Origin: an uncultured Bacteroides sp.
GTDB lineage: Bacteria > Bacteroidota > Bacteroidia > Bacteroidales > Bacteroidaceae
Assembly: GCF_963676325.1 (NCBI RefSeq)
Contig: NZ_OY781099.1
Location: 930,001-994,000, forward strand
Length of the DNA stretch: 64,000 nt
Direction: 5' to 3'
Every line of letters begins with the position of its first letter. Position 1 is the stretch's first letter. A model generated the notes under the pieces. The model was not told where the DNA came from, searched no databases, and saw only the letters and a program-made list of their open reading frames with translations. Made by a program: the position numbers and the translations under genes. This document shows positions 18,406 to 26,567 of the stretch, one piece after another.

Positions 18406-18630
18406 ATGAAAAAGAGAAGCCTTTTCTTAGTAGTAATAGGCACTCTGCTATTGAGCGTCTGTGACTATGATAAGGTTGCGCAGGATAAAGTTCCGGCTAC
18501 TCTGAAACTGACCATTACAGGCACAGATGTGGATACACGATCTTTTGTAACTCCAGGACCTGTCCAAACTGAGGAGAAAATTGATGTGCTTGATTGGGAA
18601 CCAACAGTTCCTCAGGATGCAGAATTTTAG
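18406..18630 (+). CDS. Miniature pilin-like lipoprotein (74 residues)
   Basis: 74 residues that align with both ends of the pilin at 14571 but lack its body. Signal MKKRSLFLVVIGTLLLSVCD has a lipobox-like Cys19 (Val at -1 is unusual). PATLKLTITGTDVDTRS matches the pilin's PATLKLTLKGTDVNTRA, including the Arg (Arg45). A following TP..QTEE matches TPVVSQTEE. The protein then jumps to a tail, IDVLDWEPTVPQDAEF, resembling the pilin C-terminus (LEPQDWLLTIDQPVDF). Cleavage after Arg45 would release 29 residues. It could be an internally deleted pilin remnant or a functional mini-subunit. A dedicated terminator follows. Confidence 0.65.
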   Translation: MKKRSLFLVVIGTLLLSVCDYDKVAQDKVPATLKLTITGTDVDTRSFVTPGPVQTEEKIDVLDWEPTVPQDAEF

Positions 18631-18665
18631 CTAGTTAACTATAAGTGTTGATACATAAAAAATGG

Positions 18666-18705
18666 AAAAGGTGGATTTCTTTATTTGTCAGAAATCCGCC
18701 TTTTT
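18666..18705. terminator. Bidirectional terminator between convergent mini-pilin genes
   Basis: AAAAGGTGGATTTCT (18666-18680) pairs with AGAAATCCGCCTTTTT (18690-18705) with one G-U pair. A-rich and T-rich flanks allow termination on both strands. Confidence 0.85.
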
Positions 18706-18748
18706 CTGATTCTTAACTGATACTCCGGTCTTAAGTGATGCACTGTTA

Positions 18749-18976
18749 TTAGAATGATTGTTGAATTCTAACTGTATCGCTCCATTCATTTATAACAACT
18801 TTAACACCTGTCTTAGTAGAATCCGTTTTTGTTGCATCTGTTTTAATAGAATCTGTAGAGTTTAGTCCTGTTTTAGTTTTTAATGTGTTTTCAATAGTTA
18901 AGTCGTTTTCTGTTTCTGAGCAGCTCATAATTGAGCATCCAATGAAAATAATTGTTAGGAATAGTAATTTCTTCAT
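18749..18976 (-). CDS. Small lipoprotein with donor-strand-like C-terminus (75 residues)
   Basis: 75 residues. Signal MKKLLFLTIIFIGCSIMSC with lipobox Cys19, then a low-complexity Thr/Lys/Asp linker (TKTDSTKTG), then the tail VKVVINEWSDTVRIQQSF. The tail has the same strand-x-Trp-x-strand-Phe pattern as the end of the pilin at 14571 and the mini-pilin at 18406. It is convergent with the latter across a shared terminator. Unlike the mini-pilin it has no obvious Arg processing site. It could be a lipid-anchored tether presenting a single donor strand, or an unrelated small lipoprotein whose tail is coincidental. Confidence 0.6.
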   Translation of the reverse strand: MKKLLFLTIIFIGCSIMSCSETENDLTIENTLKTKTGLNSTDSIKTDATKTDSTKTGVKVVINEWSDTVRIQQSF

Positions 18977-19143
18977 TAAGTAATTGGGTTAATAGTTTCA
19001 GCGAATATAGTGAACGGCTTCTTGTAAAATGTTGAATTAAAGTGTTTTATAGATAGTTAAATAAGATTCTTATCGTTAAATTGTTAGTCCTGTTTATTCT
19101 GGTAAATACATCCTGCGGAAAATATATTTGGAATAAATTCCCC

Positions 19144-19182
19144 ATAAAATGAGTCAAAGAATGAATCTTTGCCTCATTTTAT
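19144..19182. other. Near-perfect 16-bp hairpin in gene-free region
   Basis: ATAAAATGAG-T-CAAAGA pairs with TCTTTG-C-CTCATTTTAT around a 5-base loop (ATGAA), with a single mismatch. It lies in the 411-bp space (18977-19387) between divergently oriented genes, where a terminator is not expected. The rest of the space is AT-rich with nothing I can name. Confidence 0.6.
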
Positions 19183-19387
19183 ATATAGCTTCTTATCTGG
19201 CAGAAATCAATTATTAATCATTTTACTTTGTTAAATTGAAATCCGATTTTTAACAGTAAATCTTTATTCTGAAGCAGGATTCTAAGCATTAATGTACTAT
19301 TCTATCGGTTTTCTATACTATTTTTGTATTCTGTTTAACTGATAAGATGTAACATTGCATTCAGAATATTAAAATTATAAATCACAA

Positions 19388-20686
19388 ATGAGAAAACAAG
19401 AATCCCGTTTCATGTTATTCCTGCTGTTGCTGCTGTTCCCGTTGTTACTGAACGCTGCGCAAGGAGACCTGAAAAGTAAGTTGGCGGCACTGCCCGGAGT
19501 AAGCGAAGTGGAGCCTTTGAAAAGTACGCAATACAGTGAAAAATATACTATGATGTTTGAACATCCACTGGATTATAAGAATCCTCAGGCAGGTAAATTC
19601 CTTCAGCGGGTAATTGTAGGTCATGCGGGTTACGACCGTCCTACGGTAATTGTTACCGAGGGTTACTGGGGCGATTATGCAACCCGTGAAAACTATGTTG
19701 AAGAACTCTCAAAATTATTGAATACAAATGTTGTATTCGTGGAATACCGTTATTTTGGAAAATCCATGCCCAATCCCTGTAACTGGGATTACCTGACGGT
19801 AGAAAATTCACTCAATGACCTTCATCAGGTGCGCAATGCGCTGAAAAGTATCTATCCAGGCAAATGGATATCCACAGGTATAAGCAAAGGTGGGCAGACC
19901 ACACTTTTTTATCGTACCTATTTCCCTAATGATGTGGATATATCTGTTCCGTATGTTGCTCCCCTTAATCGTTCTGTGGAAGATGGTCGTCACCAGCCGT
20001 TTATTGAGAATAAAGTCTCCACAACCCAGAATCGTCAGAAAGTAAAAGAGTTTCAATTAGAACTTCTGAAACGCAAGGCAGAGTTGATGCCACTGTTTCG
20101 TAAACATTGCGAAGAAAAGAAGTATGCTTTCAGAGCTTCCGAGGAAGATATATTCGATTATTGTGTGATGGAATATGCATTTGGTCTGTGGCAATGGGGC
20201 ACACCAATGGATAAAATTCCTGCGCTTACTGCCAGTAATGAGGAAATCTTCAATCATTTCATTGCAATGATTGAACCCGATTATTTCTCAAAACAAACAC
20301 CATATACATCTTTTAATGTACAGGCTGCTCACGAATTAGGTTATTACGGTTATGACATGAAACCTTTTCGTAAATACATGTCTTTGAAGACTACTAAAGA
20401 TTATCTTCGTCGCCTGATGTTACCGGACGAATTAAGAAATGTTCGTTTTGATAAGACTTTATATAACAACACGATGAAGTTCCTGAAAAAGAACGATCCT
20501 AAGATGATCTTTATCTATGGAGGAATTGATCCGTGGGGTGCTTCCGGTTGTACGTGGATTAAAGGCAAGCAGAATATAAAAGTTTACGTTCAGCCAGACG
20601 GCTCTCACAGAACACGCATCGGCACAATGAAACCCGAAGTTCAGAAGGAGATTATTGACAGACTAAAACGTTGGTTAGGCGAATAG
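19388..20686 (+). CDS. Secreted S37-family peptidase (tripeptidyl aminopeptidase-like)
   Basis: 432 residues with a signal peptide (about 1-23). Alpha/beta-hydrolase fold of MEROPS family S37 (PS-10). The oxyanion-side motif VFVEYRYFGKSMPNPCNWDYLT is followed by STGISKGGQTTLFYR, whose Ser (near residue 165) is the likely nucleophile in GxSxG. GGIDPWGASG (near 378) carries the Asp and PDGSHRTRIG (near 402) the His. It would remove short N-terminal peptides outside the cytoplasm. Transcribed alone; a strong bidirectional terminator lies between it and the convergent oxidoreductase gene. Confidence 0.88.
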   Translation: MRKQESRFMLFLLLLLFPLLLNAAQGDLKSKLAALPGVSEVEPLKSTQYSEKYTMMFEHPLDYKNPQAGKFLQRVIVGHAGYDRPTVIVTEGYWGDYATRENYVEELSKLLNTNVVFVEYRYFGKSMPNPCNWDYLTVENSLNDLHQVRNALKSIYPGKWISTGISKGGQTTLFYRTYFPNDVDISVPYVAPLNRSVEDGRHQPFIENKVSTTQNRQKVKEFQLELLKRKAELMPLFRKHCEEKKYAFRASEEDIFDYCVMEYAFGLWQWGTPMDKIPALTASNEEIFNHFIAMIEPDYFSKQTPYTSFNVQAAHELGYYGYDMKPFRKYMSLKTTKDYLRRLMLPDELRNVRFDKTLYNNTMKFLKKNDPKMIFIYGGIDPWGASGCTWIKGKQNIKVYVQPDGSHRTRIGTMKPEVQKEIIDRLKRWLGE

Positions 20687-20729
20687 GCTAAACAACATCT
20701 AGGAAAATAATCATAACTATCTTAAAAGC

Positions 20730-20770
20730 ATCTGCCACCCAATTAATAACTTATTAATCAGGTGGCAGAT
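20730..20770. terminator. Bidirectional terminator with CTGCCACC stem
   Basis: ATCTGCCACC (20730-20739) pairs with GGTGGCAGAT (20761-20770), with an inner TTAATAA/TTATTAA stem. It lies between convergent genes. The stem word is the same as in the repeat cluster at 13901-14008. Confidence 0.85.
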
Positions 20771-20789
20771 TGTTTATTTCATTATATGT

Positions 20790-21839
20790 TCAGTCAATGA
20801 CAGTTATTGCTCTTCTTGCTTCACTGCTCTGGAAAGCAGCTTCAATTATTTTCATAACACGAATGCCATCATCTACAGTAACCGGCATGGGCTTGTTTTG
20901 CGTAAGAGAATTATATACTCCGTTATAGAATTCCATATAGTTGCCTTGCAGTGTCTTTATCTTTTCACGGGTGGTTGTTCCATCTTTATCGTAGTTGATA
21001 AGACCTTGCTCTTCTTCGGGTTCAGTTCCCCAGTCAGGCGCACCAGGAGTAAGTCCTTTCTGCAGATCAGCTTCCTGCACATCGGCACGAGATTTCAGGA
21101 AAGAGCCTTTTGTGCCGTGAACTATGTAAGCGGGCAGAGCTTCCTTCACAATATATCCACCTTTTATTCTGACTCTGAAAGAGGGGTAATAAAGAAGAAT
21201 ATCGAAGCAATCTTCAACGGTCGAATCTGGTCGTGTAACACGTAAATCCGCAAAGACAGCCTCCGGCATACCAAACAGATACAAAGCCTGATCAATAACA
21301 TGAGGTCCTAAGTCCCTCATTATTCCTGCTCCGGGATTAGGTTCTTCTTTATGCTTCTTCGGACTTAAATTCAGATTAAAGCGGTCGAAATGAATTTCCA
21401 TCTCATTAATCTCGCCAAGAACACCACTATCAATCACCTGCTTTACGGTTCTGAGATCGCTGTCCCATCTTCTATTCTGGAAAACGGCAATCTGCCTGTT
21501 CTGCTCCAAAGCGATAGCTTTAAGCTCTTCTGCTTCTGAAACTGTAGATGTAAAAGCTTTCTCAACAACCACATGCTTGCCCGCTTTCAAAGCTTTTGCC
21601 GCATATTCAAAATGAGAATATACAGGTGTATTTACCACAACCAGATCAATAGAATCGTCATTCAATATAGCTTCAAAAGAATCATAAGAATGTGTTCCGG
21701 GATAAAACTCCTGAATTTGTTTTTTGCTTCTCTCCCATGAACCGGCAAGGTGAAAACCTTTATGCAGATTTATAAAAGGTGCGTGAAACACTCTTCCGCT
21801 CATGCCGAAAGATAGTAGGGCAGTGTTGATTTGTTTCAT
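20790..21839 (-). CDS. Gfo/Idh/MocA-family oxidoreductase
   Basis: 349 residues, the usual family length. N-terminal Rossmann domain (MKQINTALLSFGMSGRVFHAPF; here GMSGR takes the place of the GxGxxG-type loop). Then DLVVVNTPVYSHFEYAAKAL and the catalytic-region motif GKHVVVEKAFTST, whose Glu-Lys pair (near residue 95) is diagnostic. The C-terminal alpha/beta domain has GAGIMRDLGPHVIDQAL with the conserved Asp and His near 170-180. It oxidises or reduces a sugar or inositol-type substrate with NAD(P); substrate unknown. It resembles the YhhX/GFO subgroup by the FHAPFI motif. It is followed on the same strand, 107 bp upstream of its start, by the flavodoxin gene. Confidence 0.93.
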   Translation of the reverse strand: MKQINTALLSFGMSGRVFHAPFINLHKGFHLAGSWERSKKQIQEFYPGTHSYDSFEAILNDDSIDLVVVNTPVYSHFEYAAKALKAGKHVVVEKAFTSTVSEAEELKAIALEQNRQIAVFQNRRWDSDLRTVKQVIDSGVLGEINEMEIHFDRFNLNLSPKKHKEEPNPGAGIMRDLGPHVIDQALYLFGMPEAVFADLRVTRPDSTVEDCFDILLYYPSFRVRIKGGYIVKEALPAYIVHGTKGSFLKSRADVQEADLQKGLTPGAPDWGTEPEEEQGLINYDKDGTTTREKIKTLQGNYMEFYNGVYNSLTQNKPMPVTVDDGIRVMKIIEAAFQSSEARRAITVID

Positions 21840-21946
21840 AATCTGATTTATTTTATATCAATAATGAAATGGCTTTTTACTTTATCAATCTCTATCATTT
21901 CGTTAAAGTCAACGAAATGATAATTTATAAATTTAGTATCGTTATT

Positions 21947-22444
21947 TTATATCTTCGAAGAAGCAAATAATTCAACGGCTTTGGTTGCGATACGCTGTCC
22001 AAATACCTCGAACATTGGTTTGCTCTGCTCAAAATTCTCTTTCAAAGCTACTGCACCTAAGTGAATATAAGGATGACCAAGAGCCGAGCCACCTGAATAT
22101 ACCAGCATACCTTTCACCATTAAATGGTTTATAATAGTCAGAATAGCAGTATCCGCACCTCCCTGAGCATAATCTGCTGTAGCAAATACAGCACCAATCT
22201 TTCCTTCCAGTTTGTAGTTCCTTGATTCATCGAACCATTTCTTTATCTGCCAGCAGGTATTAGCATAGTAGGTTGGTGTGCCAAACACTACCGCTTTACT
22301 TTCTGCCAGAAAATCATCGTCAATATGATCTAAATCGAAAATTCCTACTTCAATATCAGGAATACTTTTCATGCCGTTGGCAATAATCTCTGCCATCTCT
22401 TTTGTATGGCCGCTTTTGCTGAAATATATTATTGATAGTTTCAT
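21947..22444 (-). CDS. Flavodoxin-family protein (WrbA/NADPH-dependent FMN reductase-like)
   Basis: 165 residues with a flavodoxin-like fold. The N-terminal phosphate-binding loop YFSKSGHTKEMAEII binds FMN phosphate. VFGTPTYYANTCWQIKKWFDE (split around residues 54-73) and FATADYAQGG are the other flavin-contacting loops seen in WrbA-type flavoproteins. It probably carries out quinone or flavin reduction in the cytosol. It starts at 22444, upstream of the Gfo/Idh/MocA gene on the same strand, with an AT-rich 107-bp spacer, so co-transcription is possible but not shown. Confidence 0.88.
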   Translation of the reverse strand: MKLSIIYFSKSGHTKEMAEIIANGMKSIPDIEVGIFDLDHIDDDFLAESKAVVFGTPTYYANTCWQIKKWFDESRNYKLEGKIGAVFATADYAQGGADTAILTIINHLMVKGMLVYSGGSALGHPYIHLGAVALKENFEQSKPMFEVFGQRIATKAVELFASSKI

Positions 22445-22720
22445 GATTGATAAGATATCTATAATGGATTAACAGAACTTTGTTTATGGCTTCAAAGTTA
22501 CAAGAATATTTTTATATGACTGATAAAATAAAGTTTCTTGTTATCTATTTAGGAAATTGAAAAACTAGTCGGTATTGCTTAATGAAAAAACTTTTGTCAG
22601 TTACATATTATAGTTGTTTATTCTTTCGCTCTTTTTGATAATGTGATTTTTTTTTGGTGATTAGTGCTTTTGTTTGTATTATTTGTTCTATATTTGTTTA
22701 AATTTAATTAAAAATATATT

Positions 22721-23212
22721 ATGCTAGAACCCTTAAAACAGTTTTATTGTGATGAATGTGGTCAAGTAATTTTAAGACCAGAAGATGGGTATGTTGAATG
22801 GATATCTATATATGATAAAGAAAAAGAGAAATTCATCTCTCGTGGCTTTCGGATAGTTCACCATCCTTCGACCTCTCCATATAAAGCAAACCGAGAGGGA
22901 TGTTATAAATATGGAGATACAAATGGTCGAATGGATATAGCTTTGAATTCCTTTCTAGAAAATGTTAATGTTGAATTAATGTCGTTTTTGGATCCGGGAT
23001 TTTTGCATAATAGTTCAAGGAAAGATCTGACTGGAATTATAGATTTTCCAGAATTTGCAGATTTTTCAAGAAGATTGACTGTTCCTTATTATGAAGAAGC
23101 TCGGCTTTATTTTGATCAGATATCTAGCGATGAAGATTTTAATGATCGGATTGAAAGATCTCTTTACAGTGAAAAAACGCTCAAAAGAATAATAGATAAA
23201 TATTCTAAGTAA
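22721..23212 (+). CDS. Unrecognised protein with N-terminal CxxC motif
   Basis: 163 residues, no signal peptide. The N-terminus FYCDECGQVILRPEDGYVEW has a CxxC pair typical of a small zinc site, plus His/Cys residues further on (VHHPSTSP, NREGCYKYG) that could complete it. The rest is acidic and helical. It stands alone between divergent genes and is followed by a perfect terminator. Its AT content looks higher than its neighbours. Function unknown; the isolated position would fit an accessory gene. Confidence 0.65.
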   Translation: MLEPLKQFYCDECGQVILRPEDGYVEWISIYDKEKEKFISRGFRIVHHPSTSPYKANREGCYKYGDTNGRMDIALNSFLENVNVELMSFLDPGFLHNSSRKDLTGIIDFPEFADFSRRLTVPYYEEARLYFDQISSDEDFNDRIERSLYSEKTLKRIIDKYSK

Positions 23213-23235
23213 GGTTGAATCTAGTATACATCATT

Positions 23236-23284
23236 AAAAAAGAGAACCCTGTACAGAATTACTCTATACAGGGTTCTCTTTTTT
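23236..23284. terminator. Perfect bidirectional terminator
   Basis: AAAAAAGAGAACCCTGTA pairs perfectly with TACAGGGTTCTCTTTTTT around 13 bases. It serves both the CxxC-protein gene and the convergent DUF2027-Smr gene. Confidence 0.9.
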
Positions 23285-23318
23285 ATGATATATTATAAAT
23301 GTCTATATTAAACGGCGC

Positions 23319-24383
23319 TTATTTTATTGTAACCATAGTAGCCCCAAAACCATACTCCTTAAAAGAAGCATCCTGACTTTGGTACGTTTTGTATTTATAT
23401 CTCAATTCTTCAAGGAGAGCTTTGCGCAATACACCGTCACCTTTTCCGTGGATGAAGACAATCTTTTGACCTTTCTTGTTCTTGTTTTCTTCCAGCACTT
23501 CACGGAACTTGTCTAGCTGGTAATCAAGGATCTCTTTATGACTCATATTGCTGGTATCATCCAGTAACTCATTGATGTGTAGGTCTATTTCAATGACTTC
23601 GTTCTTTATAACCTTTTTTACAATGGGAGTTGCAGCTGGTCTGTCCACATCCTTTTTTGCAAGTAAGGCTTCTTCAATTTCCTGTGCGGAAACATACATC
23701 TGCTTTGCTGGCTGATTGTCTTTTACAATATCGTAAACTAGGGATGGATCTTCAAAAAAGACTGATTCACGGAAGGTGTGAAGCTTGTAAAACTTAACGG
23801 TGTCAATACGAAGTTCCACGCTTACTGCCGGTTTCAGGGTAAATGTTTTGGAATCTTTGAATGCTATTAGTTGCACAGCTACATGTTCCAGCTCGTTCAA
23901 TGAGTCTTTGGTAAACTCTTCCAGGAATAGTTTGGTGTTTGGCTCAATCAGTCCGTGCGAACGACTGTTCCATGCTTTTCCTTCTGCGTTGAGGTAATTG
24001 TAATAGATATAATAATTACTATCGTTTACCAGATAAGCCTCGAAAGGAGTGGTAGAGATAGCCTTGGAATCAACCGGAACGTATGCCAGAAAAACATTCA
24101 AAGCTTCACCTTCGCGGGTTTCTACCGGGCGGGAAGTGATTTGCGGAGCCGTAACCTTTGCTTCGGGTTTAGCTTCTTTTGAACCAGACTTAGATGTATC
24201 AGCGGGCTTTCTTCTTAAGTTGTAATCGTCCGTTTCAATAACTACACATTCGCGTATAAGCACTGGTACTTCAAACCCATCTTCACCCTCTACTATTACT
24301 TTTTCATTCCTTGCAAATCCTGTCACAATTCCGCCTCCTACTTCGCTTAGGAAGCGCACTTTATCACCTATTTTAATAGTCAT
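23319..24383 (-). CDS. DUF2027 and Smr domain protein
   Basis: 354 residues. The N-terminus (MTIKIGDKVRFLSEVGGGIV) is a Tudor/SH3-like strand region of DUF2027, with a second DUF2027 beta domain at about 90-215. The last 85 residues are an Smr (small MutS-related) domain with the diagnostic EIDLHINELLDD, IVFIHGKGDGVLRKAL and a final GFGATMVTIK. Smr domains in MutS2/SmrB-type proteins have endonuclease activity on DNA or mRNA; the HGKGxGxLR motif is intact. The gene is divergent from queA. Confidence 0.9.
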   Translation of the reverse strand: MTIKIGDKVRFLSEVGGGIVTGFARNEKVIVEGEDGFEVPVLIRECVVIETDDYNLRRKPADTSKSGSKEAKPEAKVTAPQITSRPVETREGEALNVFLAYVPVDSKAISTTPFEAYLVNDSNYYIYYNYLNAEGKAWNSRSHGLIEPNTKLFLEEFTKDSLNELEHVAVQLIAFKDSKTFTLKPAVSVELRIDTVKFYKLHTFRESVFFEDPSLVYDIVKDNQPAKQMYVSAQEIEEALLAKKDVDRPAATPIVKKVIKNEVIEIDLHINELLDDTSNMSHKEILDYQLDKFREVLEENKNKKGQKIVFIHGKGDGVLRKALLEELRYKYKTYQSQDASFKEYGFGATMVTIK

Positions 24384-24442
24384 ATTCTTTCTATGTTTAA
24401 AGTTCTTTGAGCAAATTTGCTCAATTATCCGTCAAATATCAC

Positions 24443-24450
24443 TAATTTTG
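24443..24450 (+). promoter_or_regulatory. -7 promoter element for queA
   Basis: TAATTTTG fits TAnnTTTG, 20 bp before the ATG at 24471. A TTTG at 24416-24419 is a possible -33 element. Confidence 0.5.
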
Positions 24451-24470
24451 TCGAGATAGACAAAGAAAAG

Positions 24471-25688
24471 ATGGAAGAAACAAAACATATTAAGATAAGT
24501 GAGTTCAATTATCCACTGCCGGATGAACGTATTGCAAAGTTTCCACTTCCTGTGCGAGATCAGTCGAAGTTATTGGTATATAAACATGGAGAGATAAGTG
24601 AAACTATTTTTACTTCTCTACCGGAGCTGATTCCGGCGGGAAGTCTGATGATATTTAATAATACGAAGGTGATTCAGGCTCGTCTGCATTTCCGGAAGGA
24701 GACTGGTGCACTGATTGAAGTTTTCTGTCTCGAACCAATTGCTCCGAATGATTATGTACTTTCTTTTCAGCAGACTGAGAAGTGCAGCTGGCTTTGCATG
24801 GTTGGTCATCTGAAGAAGTGGAAAGAGGGAGATCTTTGCCGCGAGATTACCGTGAAAGGCATGCCGATTATGTTAAAGGCTACTCGCGGAGAGAGTCGCG
24901 GAACAAGTCATTGGATTGATTTTACATGGAATAATAAAGAGGTTACTTTCTCTGAAATATTAGAGGTGGTAGGTGAACTGCCTATTCCTCCGTACCTGAA
25001 CAGAGAGACTCAGGAGAGTGATAAGGAGACTTACCAGACTGTATATTCAAAGATTGATGGTTCTGTTGCTGCCCCAACTGCCGGACTTCATTTCACCGAA
25101 AGGGTAATGCAGGATATGGAAAAGCATGGCGTGGAACTGGAAGAGCTTACTCTGCATGTGGGTGCCGGTACGTTTCGTCCGGTGAAGAGTGAGGAGATTG
25201 CTGATCACGAAATGCATACAGAGTTTATTTCCGTGAACCGGAAAACGATTGAGAGACTGATTGCTCACCAAGGTAGGGCAGTGGCTGTTGGTACTACTTC
25301 GGTTCGTACGCTGGAAAGTCTTTATCAGATGGGTGTGGTGTTGAGTAAGAATCCCAATGCCGGTGAAGAGGAACTTCATGTGAAACAGTGGCAGCCATAC
25401 AAACATCTTTCTGAACTGACAGCCGTTGAGGCTCTTCAGCAGATTCTTGCCTATATGGATCGCCATAATATAAATACGCTGCATAGCAGTACGCAGATAA
25501 TTATTGCTCCCGGATATGAATACCGTATTGTAAAGGCGATGGTTACTAATTTCCATCAGCCACAGAGTACTTTGTTGCTGCTTGTTTCGGCATTTGTGCA
25601 GGGAAACTGGAAGAAGATATATGATTACGCGCTCAGTCACGATTTCCGTTTCCTGAGTTATGGAGATAGTTCGTTGCTGATTCCTTAA
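24471..25688 (+). CDS. queA: S-adenosylmethionine:tRNA ribosyltransferase-isomerase QueA
   Basis: 405 residues from the ATG at 24471 (MEETKHIKISEFNYPLPDER); the frame is open further upstream, but that would cover the promoter. QueA transfers and isomerises ribose from SAM onto preQ1 in tRNA, making epoxyqueuosine. Diagnostic segments are LMIFNNTKVIQARLHF, GELPIPPYLNRE, VAAPTAGLHFTE, LHVGAGTFRPV and TNFHQPQSTLLLL. It is longer than the roughly 350-residue proteobacterial protein, as I expect for the Bacteroidetes form. The Nudix gene follows after 11 bp. Confidence 0.95.
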   Translation: MEETKHIKISEFNYPLPDERIAKFPLPVRDQSKLLVYKHGEISETIFTSLPELIPAGSLMIFNNTKVIQARLHFRKETGALIEVFCLEPIAPNDYVLSFQQTEKCSWLCMVGHLKKWKEGDLCREITVKGMPIMLKATRGESRGTSHWIDFTWNNKEVTFSEILEVVGELPIPPYLNRETQESDKETYQTVYSKIDGSVAAPTAGLHFTERVMQDMEKHGVELEELTLHVGAGTFRPVKSEEIADHEMHTEFISVNRKTIERLIAHQGRAVAVGTTSVRTLESLYQMGVVLSKNPNAGEEELHVKQWQPYKHLSELTAVEALQQILAYMDRHNINTLHSSTQIIIAPGYEYRIVKAMVTNFHQPQSTLLLLVSAFVQGNWKKIYDYALSHDFRFLSYGDSSLLIP

Positions 25689-25699
25689 AAAGAAAATTT

Positions 25700-26221
25700 A
25701 TGAATAAAGATAATAGTGAAGAGATGTTCCCGCTGGTTGACGAACAGGGAAATATAACCGGAGCTGCCTCAAGAGGGGAGTGCCACAATGGAAGTAAGTT
25801 GTTGCATCCGGTGGTGCATCTTCATGTATTCAATGAAAAAGGCGAATTGTTTCTTCAGAAACGTCCTGCCTGGAAAGATATTCAGCCCGATAAATGGGAT
25901 ACTGCCGTAGGCGGACACGTGGATTTAGGTGAGAATGCCGAGCAAGCGCTTAAACGTGAAGTGCGTGAAGAACTGGGCATTACCGAATATGATCCTCAGT
26001 TTATTACCAATTATGTGTTTGAATCTAAAGTAGAAAAAGAACTGGTGTTCGTTTATAAAACAACATACAATGGTGAGATAACTCCCAATAAGGATGAACT
26101 GGCAGGCGGAAGATTCTGGAGCATTCAGGAGATTAAGGAGAATATCGGAAAGGATGTTTTTACTCCGAATTTTGAAGGCGAGATTAAGCGTGTGAATCTG
26201 CTTCCCGGTCTGAATGATTAG
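25700..26221 (+). CDS. Nudix hydrolase (YfcD/IPP isomerase-like)
   Basis: 173 residues. The Nudix box is GGHVDLGENAEQALKREVRE plus ELG (near 72-94), matching GX5EX7REUXEEXGU. The N-terminal part (FPLVDEQGNITGAASRGECH) and HPVVHLHVFNEKGELFLQKR resemble YfcD-type Nudix proteins related to isopentenyl diphosphate isomerase. It hydrolyses a nucleoside-diphosphate-linked substrate that cannot be named from sequence. It follows queA by 11 bp and is probably co-transcribed. Confidence 0.92.
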   Translation: MNKDNSEEMFPLVDEQGNITGAASRGECHNGSKLLHPVVHLHVFNEKGELFLQKRPAWKDIQPDKWDTAVGGHVDLGENAEQALKREVREELGITEYDPQFITNYVFESKVEKELVFVYKTTYNGEITPNKDELAGGRFWSIQEIKENIGKDVFTPNFEGEIKRVNLLPGLND

Positions 26222-26256
26222 CTTAAAAATAGTATAACCTTTATAGAGATTGCATT

Positions 26257-26505
26257 ATGGGAATATTTGGCGGTGTTATTATTGGTATTATAGCTGGTTA
26301 TGTGGCCGGCAAGATAATGAGAGGTGGCGGTTTTGGATGTTTGGTAAACCTGATTCTCGGAATCATTGGTGGTGTATTGGGGAGCTGGCTTTTTGGTCTG
26401 CTTGGTATTTATACCTCAGGCACCATCGGACATTTGGTTACTGCAACTGTAGGTGCTATAGCTCTGCTTTGGGTTTCTTCCCTTTTCTCTTCAAAAAGAC
26501 ATTAA
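26257..26505 (+). CDS. GlsB/YeaQ/YmgE-family small membrane protein
   Basis: 82 residues, three hydrophobic segments rich in Gly (GGVIIGIIAGYVAGKIM, LVNLILGIIGGVLGSWLF, TATVGAIALLWVSSLF). This glycine-zipper-like pattern is that of the transglycosylase-associated/GlsB-YeaQ family of stress-linked inner-membrane proteins. It is 35 bp after the Nudix gene on the same strand. An overlapping 101-residue frame at 26250 is a shadow. Function poorly defined. Confidence 0.88.
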   Translation: MGIFGGVIIGIIAGYVAGKIMRGGGFGCLVNLILGIIGGVLGSWLFGLLGIYTSGTIGHLVTATVGAIALLWVSSLFSSKRH

Positions 26506-26567
26506 ATATTTTCTATTACTGTTTCTGTTTGCATTGTTTCTCTCATAAATATTAAAAGTGAGAAATT

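Noticed and set aside
25047..25640. 197-codon minus-strand frame
   Set aside because: Lies entirely opposite queA, whose motifs are intact; the frame has no family features.
26250..26555. 101-codon plus-strand frame overlapping the GlsB-like gene
   Set aside because: The 82-codon frame at 26257 has the glycine-rich membrane pattern of a known family; the longer one is Trp/Cys-rich noise.
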